64,000 nucleotides of DNA from Ectobius pallidus (GCA_964059195.1 CAXKWD010000007.1:156597269-156661268); one strand, 5' to 3'. Positions 55,301-64,000 are shown, counted from the stretch's first letter. Program-made: numbers and translations. The notes: a model not told the origin generated them from the letters alone.

Positions 55301-58300
55301 AGGCCAAACACCATCAGCTTCTTCTCGAGATATGACGTCACCACGGAGGGATAGAGTATCACCATCATGTACGAATCAGCTGGTCAGCCAGGGACGGGAA
55401 AGAGCTACATGTAGTGAAGAGAAATTACCGAGTGAGAGAAGGCCTATCAGATTTTCTATCCCAGTGGGGCCATGGTCGAAACAAAGTTACACAGATGATA
55501 AAACGAGTAAGGGGGGCGGGAAAACGGAAGGGATTGAATTAAGGAGTAAAAAGAAATTACAAACTTTTAATCTCTTGTAGGGATCAGTGTCCATTCGTTG
55601 CTAAAATGAACACCGCAGGAATATGTGTCTGGCTTTTTAGCGTGCAACAGATAGTGAAATTAAAGCAGTGTGAACACATAAGCGAAAATGAAATTACAAG
55701 AATGTGGCAGCTAAATTAAATAACCAGTGAAGTGTAATGTTTGGCATAGAGAGTTTGAGTAGTTGCTAATACGAATATATATTTTTAATAAGTTTATTTA
55801 TTTAGAGCATTTCTTAACGGCAAGAGTAACAGAATATAATGGTGTCATAATATGAACTGAAAGAAGGCATATGATCATAGTTCAAAAGGAAACTTATCTC
55901 TATTTGTTTACACACACTCCATGAAAATGTATTATGGTGTTTAAGATGTCTACTGGTAAAATGGCTTGCGTCAAATCCGGTAGACTCTTTTGTAAATTTT
56001 TTCTTAGTACAATAAATATCATATCATACTAGACAAGCATCTTACCCCAAGACCAAACCACACTGCGAATCTTGAATGTCAAATCCCAGAGAATACTATC
56101 GCGTCGTAGGTCACAGAACAGAAAAATCACCGTATTTCGAAATTAGGCCATGTTTCAAGCCTGCTAGTTTCCTTGTGTTACATTATTTCATGTATTTCAT
56201 TCATAGGTAAAATAATATTCTAGATATCCCTGTGATAAATGCTGATATGTCTCTAGCTGAAGCAAAGGTACCAACGTAAACATATTCTCATAGCTTAATG
56301 TTTTTATTTATTAAGAGGTCAGGAATTATTAATCTGACATAGGCTGAAGTAAAATTCAATGCTTTAATTTAATTGTAATCAATTTTAGCAAAATAATTAG
56401 TCATTATACAACAGCATTTCATCTATAATCGAACATATGGGAACATTTGTTTTTCATGTGGATGTCAACTGTCCATGGCAACTGAAAGAGGCTTTATACG
56501 AGCGTGCTGATTGGTTGGCCGCGAGTCAATCAAAATGCTTCGAATTAAACAAATTATTATTATAAATGTGACTGTTAATTACTCTTTATTTCGGTACTGC
56601 TCAACCGATTAGGTCCAAATTCAATAGGCTTATTGCTATTATCGTTATAAATGAGTATACGAAGTTTCATGAAGATCCCATAAAGCGTATTTGAGTTACC
56701 GTGCCTTTTCTTATATGATACCATAAAAAGGCACTAAATTGGGTATTATTCCGGTACCGGCCAACCGATTTGGTCCACCATCAACAGACGTCTTCCCATA
56801 GACATTAAAAATGCGTATACCAAGTTTCATGAAAATCCGATAAAGCGTGTACGAGTTATGGCACCTTTAAAATATACACTAAATTGGGTTTTACTCCGGT
56901 ACCGGTGAACCGATTTGGTCCAATTTCAATAGGGTTCTTCCCATTGACATTATAAACGCGTATACCAAGTTTCATCAAAATTAGATCAAGCGTATTTGAG
57001 TTAGAGCGCGTACAGACACACGGACGGACGGACGGACGGACGGACAGACGGACAGACATTTTTCGTCCCCCACACAATCTCATAAAGTACCATACTGGCA
57101 CTTAATAACTCGTTAAAACTCTTTCAAAAGGGTGCTTATTATTCTGCAGTACAGATATATAACAAGCTTCCAAACAACATTAAATTATTATGTATTCAAA
57201 GAAAGAGCAAACCTTTCAAAACAGCTGTCAAGGAATTTTTAATAACTCACACCTTCTACAATTTGGAGGAATATTTCCAGCTTGGATAAATTTGGCAGCT
57301 TACAGTTTCTGTAGGCCTATATTAATGTTATAACATGCATGTATTTTTTTTTTATCTGACGTGTTCTATATCCTTGAGCCCCGCTCAACACAGGATCTAC
57401 AGGACGAGATATCTACATCTACATCTACATCTACATATTTTTTGGACCATAAGACCCTCCAGACATACTATGATTTTAGGATAAAAATTTAAGGATGAAA
57501 AATTATGTGATTCTAAATGAAAATTTTAAATAGGCCTTTCTTCATTTACAAAATCTCTTCTGTACGGGTGGCATTGTGAAAATTTTAAGAGATAAGATTC
57601 CCTTACTGAACAACTAACAACTGATTTCTCATGAAAGACTGAAATTACTTTACATCCTCTCACCCTCAATACAGCATGATGATGGTGGTGAGTGTTCTGC
57701 CCGAAGGCAGGTCCAGACCCAGGACGAAGCCATGGGGTGATGACCACGATTCGTCCGAGGTGATTCAGGCAAGGATGATACCACGGAGATTTGCCATCAA
57801 TACAGCATAGCCTACTGTAAAAGCAACAGGACAAGGCTGTTCAGAGGTCATTGCCGTCATGTAGACCACCCCTTGAAGAAACTCCTTTTGTATGAAAGAA
57901 CCCAACATTTCCTTTTTTTTTTTCGTGTTGTATATCTGGTTTCTCATTACTCTCATTTTACGATTGTGACAAGTGCACTGATATACAGTCTGTGCCACAA
58001 ATTGAAGCTAACTTATAGTTACTGGCAATATTTACCATAATTTGAATTTCTTTTAGTTTACTTCTGACCATTAGACACAGCCAACTTTTAAGGCTTTGTT
58101 TTTGAAGTAAAAAAGTGCAACTTATGGTCCGAAAAATACGGTAATACCGTATTGGCCCGAAAACAAGACGACCTCGAATATAAGACGACCCTGAATTTTT
58201 GAAGGGTAGTTAATAAAAAATAAATAAAATAGCTTATTAGTACATTTTGCTTCACATAAAACAGAATTTTGAAGTTCATGTCGTAACTTCTTCTCTCGCC

Positions 58301-61300
58301 TTTATTTACGCATTGAGACAATGAAGATGCTTTCTTTTCCACATGGTCTGCCATGACTGGTCAAACAAAAGCTTTACGCGTAAAGAATAGAGACGCCAGG
58401 CAAGTAACAGTGCAGTCAGGATCAGAAGGTCCTGTGGTGCAGTACAAACAGAAGCACGAAGTCGGGAAAAATTAGTTTGGTAAAGTTCGCGCAACTTGAC
58501 CTTGGGTCGGATGCACGTAATTTGCCTGGGGATACCCGCTGCATCGCCGTTGCACACGTGCCCAGCTGCATTCATGAATGGAGAGTTGTTGAGTCTTAGG
58601 CTGCGCGTATAAGATTAAGATTTGCGAAGATTAGACAATCAATGCACATTGTGCGATATACCACTATTATATTATAAATGATGCCACACATCTTTTCAGA
58701 TAGGCCTACTGCAACATATCAATAGAAGTGCTTCCTTCTTAAGTGAACCATACGTCCACCCAATAACCAACTCGTTATCACAATTGGTACAGTGTTATTA
58801 GAATTTAAAGACAGGCATATTTACCCAATGTAATATTCCATTTTATTCCTATGAAAATTCATTACTGAACAATAAGTCAACAAAGAATAAAATATTTTAG
58901 AAAACCAGTAATCACTGGCCTAATTTAATGTGTTTAAAATTAAGTGCTGCATGTATCATAATAGAACCTAGGTACCTATAGATGTAGGCCATCAATTAAT
59001 CATTTGTGCATATACATGAACATAATTATAACAGCGCTTTTATTGTATGTGACTGACTTTGCACCTAAAATTTCCACTAGCCGAACAGGAATAAAAGCAA
59101 GATTATGTCGAACACAGACAGAGATTCTCAGCATATTGTTTGCCTTGAATTGCACATATGTGAGAATCACTCTACAAAACTTAATAGTTCATTTATTTTA
59201 AATGTACAGGCTGTTAGGGAGGATTACAGTAACACGAATAATGATCAGTACGGCTGTAAACATTACATCTTATTGCTGCCAAGAACTGGTGACTGGACTA
59301 TAGGGTGAAAATAGGCCTATGTAAAAATTTAAGCAAAAAAATTTACTATTATTTTAGCTTAAGACCAAGTTCTGAATTAAATGTTCGCCATTTGAGCAAA
59401 ATACAAGTTTGCTTGCTATTGGCTTCGTCAAATTTTACATAAGTTATAAAATATTTTCATTTTATATAAAAAAAAAATTGAAAAAATAAAGGCAATTACT
59501 ACACTTCACAATTTAACAATTAGATGTCATCTTTGATTACACTGTCAAAATCACTCACTTTATAAAAAGGATGTTTTACCAGCCATTTATATAATCCACT
59601 AATATTAAGGTATTAATATAATTAGGCTATGTTAAAATATTAGACTCATTGTTTCTAACCAAGCGGCACACAGTTTAATTTTCATTAACGGGTCTGTATG
59701 CTAACTTTTTATTTGTTATTACAGATGCACAGCAGAGTATGGAAAAGAAAAAGAAACAAACAACACCTCCTCTGTTGAAAGTACGTGACTTTGCCACAAT
59801 TGAACCTGAACCTGGTCCGTCGTCATCACAGGAATCTTCTCCGTGCATCCTCCCCCGATTCCATCCAATTGTAAGTGTTCTGACAGTAGTTACAGTATAT
59901 CAGTTCTTTGTATAAAGTCGCATGGTATTCACTTTGTTCGGTCTTTCTTTCTTCCAAATTGGTATCATAGACATTATATTGCATAAGATGGACTCTTATC
60001 TATTAATTTTTGTGTGTTTATTAAGTGCCAGAATGGTACTTTCTGAGATTGTGTGGTGGACGGGAAAATGTATGTCCATCTGATTGTCTGTCCTTGTGTC
60101 TGTACGCACGATAACCCAAATCTGCTTTATCGGATTTTCATGAAACTTGGTATATGCATTTATAACATCCATAGGAAGAAGCCTATTGATATTGGACCAG
60201 ATTGGTTAACCAGTAGGCTACCAGAGTAATGCCCAATTTAGCACCTATTTTATGGTAATATATTAGAAAGAATTTATCAAATCCAAGTCAGTTCTCATGA
60301 CAACATATTGTTTTACAGCAGACATGGGCAAACCCCTATCCATTGACACGCAACCCGCAAACTTTTGTCAACTTACACATAGTTCGAAAAGAACGGATAG
60401 ATGGAGACACAAGCAGGCAATAAGTGCAGTGGCGGTTACTCATTCTTAGGGAAACACTAATTTCACTTTAAAATGTACACTACAAGAAACAAATAATACA
60501 AACAATCTTGTATTTTTAATTATTCTTTTACGTGTGCAATTATTTCATTATACAAAGGCTTAGAATGTGTCATAAAGCTTTTCCAATCGGAACTGTGTCG
60601 CCACCCGTCACTGCTTGAAAAGAGATTGCGACTCATGCATGGGAATGATCAACCACGTACACCGAATGTCCGCAATGCCATCTTGTGTGTTATGCGGGAA
60701 GGTCAAGAACCACAAGTGGTTCGCGAACCAGTAAATGCCCATGTATGTTTTACAGTGTTCATATACGGCTTTGGAAGTTGCAATACACTGAGCTTTGACA
60801 AATAACACTACCCACATATTCCTTCACTTATGCTTATCAAACTTTCGCAAGAAACCATGGGATAAAACTCAATAGTTTTTTAAATATGGCTTCATAACTC
60901 CATCTGGCAGTTTGTTATATCAGTTTACCAGATTTTATGAGTATTAATATTGTATTTTCATGATGAATAAAATTATAACATAGCTAATACATTTGCAGCA
61001 TATTCCAATGGATGATTCCAGTCTGTCAGCTTATGATGATACAAGCAGTGTGGACCTGAACAATGCTGAGTCAGAATGTTCGAGTGGTCGAGTATCTGCT
61101 GTTGATACGAGCAACTATTGGGCTTCTCTGAAGGTAGGTTGTGTGTATCAATAAAGTAAATGTGCTCCATGCCTCGCTGTAATATAAAGAGACGTTAAAA
61201 TCTACGGGGTTTGTCTGAAAAGTAATGTCAGTGAGTCAATTAGAAGATATTTATTGATCTGATCAGTACGATATATTAAAAGATTTCAAAATTGGCTCCC

Positions 61301-64000
61301 CTGTGTTGATACATCGCTTCCAGCGAGATTTCGGATCAGTACAACATATTAAAATATTTCAAAATAGGCGGCCCCTGTGTCGATACATCACTTCCAGCGA
61401 GATTTCCAGGCATCAAAGGCATCACAGTAGGCCTTTTCTGGAATGGCCTTTAGAGCCTTGGTGGCATGGTAACGTCGTATAAGGATGTTTATGGGTGTCT
61501 TCCTATCCTTTCCTACACCTAGTACTCATGTACAGTTGGTCAAATAAAAAACGTCGGCAGTATTTGATTAAGTATCATGAACGAGCATATGCGCATGTAC
61601 AGGAAGACTTAAGGTTAGGTTCACACATGCCTCTTGTCTATCCATGTATTTTCTTGATTATTTAGTCAGTTTTATTCCAAAACAAACATGTATAGAAGGC
61701 TGTGGCTATATGCCTTAAATCCGCCATATTCTTGGTTGCGAATTTTTATAATATTAATAATTAATAGATTCGCGAGGAATATGTTTATTCAAGGAGCATT
61801 TTTTAAAGATTTTATTTTATAATACTGGTACTTCTAGTGCAAAATCAATTACTTACGCTCATCTTCTGCAACCAATCTAGCACCGAAATACGCGGCCTTC
61901 CGCAGATCCAAGCTTCCTATGAAAACTTCCGGTCACATTATAGTAAAGTTCCCACCACTGAGCTGCTGTTTCATAAATATGGAACCTTCTCGCTGCTTCA
62001 GAGGCCGAAAAATGCAGGTCAATTACAGCCCTAACTACACTTTCTCTCACTTTAGCATTTGTATGTGGCGATGACACAAAGCAAAATGAATTGTGACAAT
62101 ACATTAAGTTGAATATCGTGTGTTGAGCTTTCCGCGTTGTTCATTTTTTCCCTCGTTCATTTTTTCCCTCCTGTCGCATGGCCTCATATGTTCCGAAAAT
62201 GACCTGTATTTTATGTTTTTTATAGGAAACTTGTGAACTAATGCGTTAAAACTTTAATTTCAACTGCATACGAGTCCCGACGATTTTTATTTGACCGACT
62301 GTACAGCACCTAGCCCTTTCATTTGTATATTTCAGAATTTGAAAATGGTCCCAGATTTTCAGAGAAAAAATTGTTGCCATGATTTATGCTTCACCCCTCG
62401 TATGTCTTAATAAAGTATGTTCACAAATTTTAAGAAAGCAACATTTTGTCTAGTAGAGAAAGATGAAGTATTTGTTGCATGTTCCAGGCAAGTAACAACA
62501 TGTATTCACGTGCGTATGTGGAACCAAGCGAGACCTTGTCCGACTGCCTGTTTGCTGATGAGGATGAAGAGTGTTCGGATGTTGATGTGGATGTGGAAGG
62601 TGTGGACATCTGTTGCCCTCCCTCCCAGGGCTTCCGAGATCTGGGCGAGCTTCTTCAAGGACAAGAAACTGTAAGTTGCAATCATGGGCCTCTAAACAGT
62701 AATCAGTAGGGCAAGGCATTTAATGACCATAAAATAGTGAAAAAAATGCAAAATAAAAAATTCATTTATGACCTAAAAATAGTTAAAAAATGACCCGAAA
62801 TCTTAAAATTATGACTAATAAATTTACCATTATTACTTATAATTAGTTTTTTCTTAAGTAATGAATTGCTAAATACAGTTTATGACGATGCTTTATATAT
62901 GAATTTACAATATAAAACACACTTATTTTGTTATTAAAGAAATCAGTAAATTTTTATACTACAGTACTTGGACACCCTTAGCGAAAAATAATTTCTTTCT
63001 GAACTGGCATGCCCATCAAATTGCCCCTAGCAAATATGTGCCATTTAAAAAGAAAAAAATATATATATTTATTGCTAAAATGCCGAATATGACATAAAAT
63101 ACTGAAAATGACCTAAAATTGCCGAAAATGACCTAAAAATTTCCCAAAAATGACCTATCTCTTGAAAAATGACGAAATATGCAAAATAAAGCAAAATAAT
63201 GCAAAAACAAATTGCCCTTATGTAATTTATTATTTAATGATATACATTTATATACATTGGAGCTATCTTTTAACCATCATATAAAAAAGATGCAAATTCA
63301 TGAAATGCCTTGCCCTAGTAATCAGCTAAAGGAAAGTTGAAATTTAGAATTTTGTTTTAGTACAGTCCTTTTTTATTTATTTATTTTTTTTTTATTTTTT
63401 TTTTATGAGCCAAACTGTTCAGAGAGAGAAGCAGCAGCATGGAACAATTTCCAATAATTGCATTTTTTGAGGCCATGTTGTCTCAAAACATGTATTAATT
63501 CTAAAACTGGACATATCAAATATCAGGGTAAAACACAGTAAATACTTTCTCTTCCTTTAATGTCTATGGTACTGGTAAGTAATTAAAGTGATTCCTATAC
63601 AGTCCATGAAGATCCATAGTTTTCCAGAAGGTTGAGTTCCCACATTTTTAGATATTAGAACATGAAGATGGTGAGGTTGTCAGCATTATGTCTTTACTCC
63701 CAGGATGCTTGTAATACTCATTTCTTTTAACACTTGCTGTCCGCTAGTTGACCTGCTCACTGTAAAGGGACTATTCTAATGCACTGTATATTATAAAGAT
63801 GTAATATTGAGTTGGGTCTTGCATGTTTATACTTCATTTTTTGTTGAAGTATACGTGCTAGACCCAATTCAATATTATATCCTGTATAAGGTAAAACTAG
63901 TTGCATTGAATACAGGAACTGAAAGCATTTTACTCCACACAGACTGCAGAGACAATTACTGGAGTGACAGTGAAGGAGGAACCTATTGAAGAATTGGTAG
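49171..64000 (+). CDS. KAT14: Lysine acetyltransferase 14 / Atac2, ATAC complex subunit (3'-partial gene, seven exons seen)
   Basis: A scaffold and acetyltransferase-like subunit of the nuclear ATAC histone acetyltransferase complex. Exons 49171-49373, 51795-51932, 52621-52769, 59725-59870, 60999-61133, 62488-62670 and 63943-64000+ join in frame (phases 2, 2, 1, 0, 0, 0), giving 337 residues so far. Residues 4-53 form a complete C4HC3 PHD finger (C4 C7 C19 C22 H27 C30 C50 C53). Residues about 85-160 match the KAT14-specific block: HGYFHWKMHICNFIERHW, then SPMYFRSGSEE and TGWWKL. Residues 170-337 are low-complexity and acidic, with VKEEPIEE near the edge. The start ATG has an in-frame TAA 12 nt upstream. 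The GNAT domain expected at the C terminus lies beyond the window. Intron 3 is about 7 kb and full of nested transposons. Confidence 0.88.
49895..50745. repeat. Foldback with inverted SINE H heads
   Basis: Arms of about 360 bp (about 49895-50255 and 50370-50745) are inverted copies. Each carries CCTTGCACCAAAAC motifs, TTTTTCCTTCACCGC and a family H tRNA-like head (GTGGCGTAGTGGTTAAGGC at 50055; reversed near 50545). The spacer holds the SINE tail sequence. In KAT14 intron 1. Confidence 0.75.
50815..51470. repeat. Tandem pair of about 65-bp units, the second split by a hAT MITE
   Basis: AGGCTCTGGTGATTGTATTT ... GGTGCAAGGGTCATTTTG at 50815-50870 is followed by a second copy that starts at 50880. 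The second copy is interrupted at 50902 and resumes at 51440 with TGTATTTTTATGAGGTGCAA. Confidence 0.7.
50902..51431. mobile_element. hAT-type MITE, family E, second copy with target duplication
   Basis: Perfect direct repeats GTATTTTT at 50894-50901 and 51432-51439. The ends, GGGAAAAAATATATTTAAGT and GCGACTTACATTT, match family E. 530 bp, non-coding. Confidence 0.88.
51795..51932 (+). CDS. KAT14: KAT14 exon 2
   Basis: Acceptor TTGCAG, donor GTAAGT, phase 2 to 2. Encodes GYFHWKMHICNFIERHWNIL. Confidence 0.88.
52172..52565. mobile_element. Foldback element, family D, copy 3 (second arm truncated)
   Basis: Starts CAGTGAGTCCCACGCAAG after TA (52170-52171), runs through the full left arm and hairpin centre, and loses similarity in the right arm near 52565. 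This is about 55 bp upstream of the KAT14 exon 3 acceptor. Confidence 0.75.
52621..52769 (+). CDS. KAT14: KAT14 exon 3
   Basis: Acceptor GTGCACAG, donor GTAAGT, phase 1 out. Encodes RKKKSWMGTVSGTL and PMYFRSGSEELRETGWWKL, the strongest family match in the window. Confidence 0.92.
54323..56027 (+). mobile_element. Non-LTR element C, 1.7 kb, ORF1 only, 12-bp target duplication
   Basis: Perfect direct repeats ACTAGACAAGCA at 54311-54322 and 56028-56039 delimit it. It has a short 5' leader, one ORF (54408-55580), about 0.45 kb of 3' sequence and an ATATC-type tail (56016-56027). No ORF2/reverse transcriptase is present, so it must have moved with enzymes supplied in trans, or it lost ORF2 before or after insertion. 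The exact duplication and intact ORF suggest a recent event. Confidence 0.85.
54408..55580 (+). CDS. LINE ORF1 protein with 2A-like motif, coiled coil and RRM-like region
   Basis: Intact 390-codon frame. Residues 40-48 are hydrophobic (TLLMVLLVI), followed at 49-57 by GGIELNPGP, matching the 2A ribosome-skipping consensus DxExNPGP except Gly for Asp; separation would fall between G56 and P57. Residues about 60-115 form a charged coiled coil (VEEIFRRLDGMEDRI). Residues 116-230 resemble the RRM and C-terminal domain of L1-type ORF1 proteins (FNLVFTGVEERRG, EAFRVGKRLGRRMIIARF, FVNKDLSVEDRGIRRQL). The C-terminal third is basic and Ser/Arg-rich with no zinc knuckle seen. Role: RNA-binding nucleoprotein of a non-LTR element. 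A shorter reverse-strand frame is a shadow. Confidence 0.85.
   Translation: MGVDITAYRARIGSFGAERKIEKKGQVRKEDLINVLVYATLLMVLLVIGGIELNPGPADSQDNVEEIFRRLDGMEDRIGNKIIEAGKEVQLEIREELKGMRREVENLRIRVAKLENRYRTFNLVFTGVEERRGIWPLQEVKEILENKMKFELQGWEVTEAFRVGKRLGRRMIIARFATSQVVHDVLKRSKMLQGSDIFVNKDLSVEDRGIRRQLVHRLKELKQAGRKAYIRNLQLWVDGEKIVESEKVLKNSNKPRKEMRQQIAALKESKYVGNERVERPASRVRGSDVCRGVSDSNQGQTPSASSRDMTSPRRDRVSPSCTNQLVSQGRERATCSEEKLPSERRPIRFSIPVGPWSKQSYTDDKTSKGGGKTEGIELRSKKKLQTFNLL
56590..57010. repeat. Three tandem units of about 145-160 bp in family B
   Basis: CGGTAC begins units at 56592, 56752 and 56897. Each contains CCGATTTGGTCC (or the variant ATTAGGTCC), a CTTCCCAT-type block, GTATACCAAGTTTCAT and AAAGCGTATTTGAGTT. 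Other family B copies here have one unit. Confidence 0.8.
57432..58143. mobile_element. TIR element with TTTTTGGACCATAAG ends
   Basis: The left end, ATATTTTTTGGACCATAAG at 57434, is matched by the inverted end near 58120-58143 (CTTATGGTCCGAAAAATAC). It is directly attached to the tail of element A. The interior, 57660-57790, has a GTTCTGCCCGAAGGCAGGTC segment typical of an arthropod SINE. No transposase; no clear target duplication. Confidence 0.6.
58144..59724. other. KAT14 intron 3, right part
   Basis: A half terminus, CCGTATTGGCCCGAAAACAA, at 58147-58166 has no partner found. The rest is AT-rich with nothing recognised. Confidence 0.4.
59725..59870 (+). CDS. KAT14: KAT14 exon 4
   Basis: Acceptor TTACAG completes His with the previous C; donor GTAAGT; phase 0. 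A basic then Ser/Pro-rich stretch (MEKKKKQ, EPEPGPSSSQESSP). Assigned by splice phase and position more than by homology. Confidence 0.7.
60023..60934 (-). mobile_element. Family B repeat, copy 7, carrying a hAT MITE
   Basis: Inverted: AAGTGCCAGAATGG at 60023, and the other end CAGTTTACCAGATT at 60921-60934. The flanks TTATT and TTATG are the complement of the AATAA-type target seen at the other copies. Interrupted at 60318-60746. Its right end lies 64 bp before KAT14 exon 5. Confidence 0.78.
60318..60746. mobile_element. hAT-type MITE in family B copy 7
   Basis: Perfect direct repeats GTTTTACA at 60310-60317 and 60747-60754. The ends share ACATGGGCA in inverted orientation. 429 bp, non-coding. 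Confidence 0.85.
60999..61133 (+). CDS. KAT14: KAT14 exon 5
   Basis: Acceptor TTTGCAG, donor GTAGGT, 45 codons in phase 0. Ser/Asp-rich (MDDSSLSAYDDTSSVDLNN). Confidence 0.7.
61200..61470 (-). pseudogene. Mariner C-terminal fragment with internal duplication
   Basis: A mariner-like terminus GTCTGAAAAGTAATG lies near 61210. The minus strand reads ALKAIPEKAYCDAFDAWKSR up to a stop near 61385. A segment of about 80 bp (GATCAGTAC... to ...CCAGCGAGATTTC) is tandemly duplicated at 61260-61400. Confidence 0.7.
61533..62301 (-). mobile_element. Tc1-like element with transposase HTH remnant
   Basis: Ends CAGTTGGTCAAATAAAAA and (inverted) CAGTCGGTCAAATAAAAA, flanked by TA at 61531-61532 and 62302-62303. 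The minus frame 61877-62104 has VRESVVRAVIDLHFSASEAA then RRFHIYETAAQWWELY and TGSFHRK. This is the N-terminal helix-turn-helix of Tc1-type transposases; no catalytic domain remains. Confidence 0.8.
62488..62670 (+). CDS. KAT14: KAT14 exon 6
   Basis: Acceptor GTTCCAG, donor GTAAGT, 61 codons in phase 0. Acidic (ADEDEECSDVDVDVEGVD). Confidence 0.72.
62707..63317. mobile_element. hAT-type MITE with 8-bp target duplication
   Basis: Perfect direct repeats GTAATCAG at 62699-62706 and 63318-63325. Ends TAGGGCAAGGCATTT and (inverted) TAGGGCAAGGCATTT. The interior is rich in ATGACCTAAAA motifs, related to 30328-30994. It starts 36 bp after the KAT14 exon 6 donor. Confidence 0.92.
63585..63730 (+). 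repeat. SINE-like repeat, family F, copy 3
   Basis: TGATTCCTATACAGTCCATG, TTTTCCAGAAGGTTGAG, GAGGTTGTCAGCATTATG and TTTACTCCCAGGATGC, in the same order as the 47560 copy. The preceding 63326-63584 has long T/A runs (about 63367-63405). Confidence 0.6.
63780..63895. repeat. Short palindrome next to KAT14 exon 7
   Basis: TATTATAAAGATGTAATATTG ... ACTTCA on the left faces TGAAGT ... CAATATTATATCC on the right around a short T-rich loop, with arms of about 50 bp and a few mismatches. It ends about 50 bp before the exon 7 acceptor. Confidence 0.65.
63943..64000 (+). CDS. KAT14: KAT14 exon 7 (runs off the window)
   Basis: Acceptor CCACACAG; in phase 0 reads TAETITGVTVKEEPIEELV, a SUMO-site-like acidic motif fitting the family's middle region. 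The alternative acceptor 7 bp later runs into a stop. Confidence 0.65.

Larger units (their letters stand above)
53721..57103 (+). mobile_element. Family B repeat, copy 6, inserted in element A and itself split by element C
   Basis: Left end AATCAGGTAAACTGATATAA then AAGTGCCAGTATGC; right end CATACTGGCACTT. AATAA flanks at 53716-53720 and 57104-57108 duplicate the single AATAA of uninterrupted element A copies. The right part holds three tandem units of about 150 bp (56590-57010) and a (CGGA)n run at 57020-57045. A tRNA-like minus-strand segment (about 54285-54325 plus 56040-56065) received element C. Confidence 0.82.
52994..57434 (+). pseudogene. Non-LTR retrotransposon A, copy 3, split by a 3.4-kb insertion
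   Basis: Truncated at the 5' end inside the RT domain. The frame has GPLLFLIFINDLP and catalytic FADD (LLFADDTSV), then WFLANKMTLNIDKTHFIQF. A nonsense TAA at 53575-53577 replaces GAA of the other copy, and the same frame continues to 53720 (HRP). The element resumes at 57109 with CTCGTTAAAACTC, ends its ORF with FQLG-TAA and finishes in (ATCTAC)n at 57411-57434. The break falls exactly at AAATAA, intact in copies 1 and 2. Confidence 0.9.

Noticed and set aside
53721..57103. Helitron origin for family B (ends TC... after A)
   Set aside because: The right end is GGCACTT without a CTRR terminus or hairpin, and a 5-bp AATAA duplication is seen.
58147..58620. Element starting CCGTATTGGCCCGAAAACAA
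   Set aside because: No second terminus found in the following 1.5 kb; probably a truncated repeat.
1..64000. CRISPR array, operon, riboswitch or prophage
   Set aside because: Gene structure is eukaryotic; tandem units found are transposon-derived and lack repeat-spacer order.

Overview
This window looks like a nuclear scaffold from an insect. It has AT-rich, intron-rich DNA, GT-AG introns of 0.1 to 9 kb, three conserved animal genes split into short exons, and dense DNA-transposon, LINE and SINE debris. One 200-base run of N marks an assembly gap. Repeat style and intron size suggest a large hemimetabolous genome (cockroach, termite or stick-insect type), but that placement is inference.

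Layout. (1) 170-16792, plus strand: the last four coding exons of TECR, the trans-2,3-enoyl-CoA reductase of very-long-chain fatty acid elongation; its first exon lies left of the window. (2) 21325-48577, minus strand: a complete 18-exon CFAP57/WDR65 gene (WD40 propellers plus a long coiled coil, axonemal). All 18 exons join in frame to 1211 codons plus stop. (3) 49171 to the window end, plus strand: the first seven exons of KAT14/Atac2, a subunit of the ATAC histone acetyltransferase complex; the acetyltransferase domain lies beyond the right edge. TECR and CFAP57 are tail to tail. CFAP57 and KAT14 are head to head, with 593 bp between start codons, and probably share a promoter that carries divergent CCAAT boxes and an X-box-like (RFX) site.

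Almost everything else is mobile DNA inside introns. Families with several copies here: a non-LTR element with an (ATCTAC)n tail (family A); an AAGTGCCAG-ended repeat flanked by AATAA (family B); long foldback elements with TA duplications (family D); an 0.8-kb repeat present as an inverted pair around TECR exons 3-4 (family G); three or four tRNA-headed SINE families; at least seven hAT-type MITEs with 8-bp target duplications; mariner/Tc1/Tigger remnants; and several short near-perfect palindromes.

The most striking locus is KAT14 intron 3. There a non-LTR element (A) is split by a family B repeat, which is itself split by a 1.7-kb ORF1-only non-LTR element (C). Element C has a perfect 12-bp target duplication and an intact 390-codon ORF1 with a 2A-like ribosome-skipping motif near its N terminus. 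The second is a 93-bp-arm perfect palindrome (19318-19532) whose apex can be folded into a degenerate hammerhead-ribozyme-like core. No non-transposon gene system beyond the three conserved genes was found.
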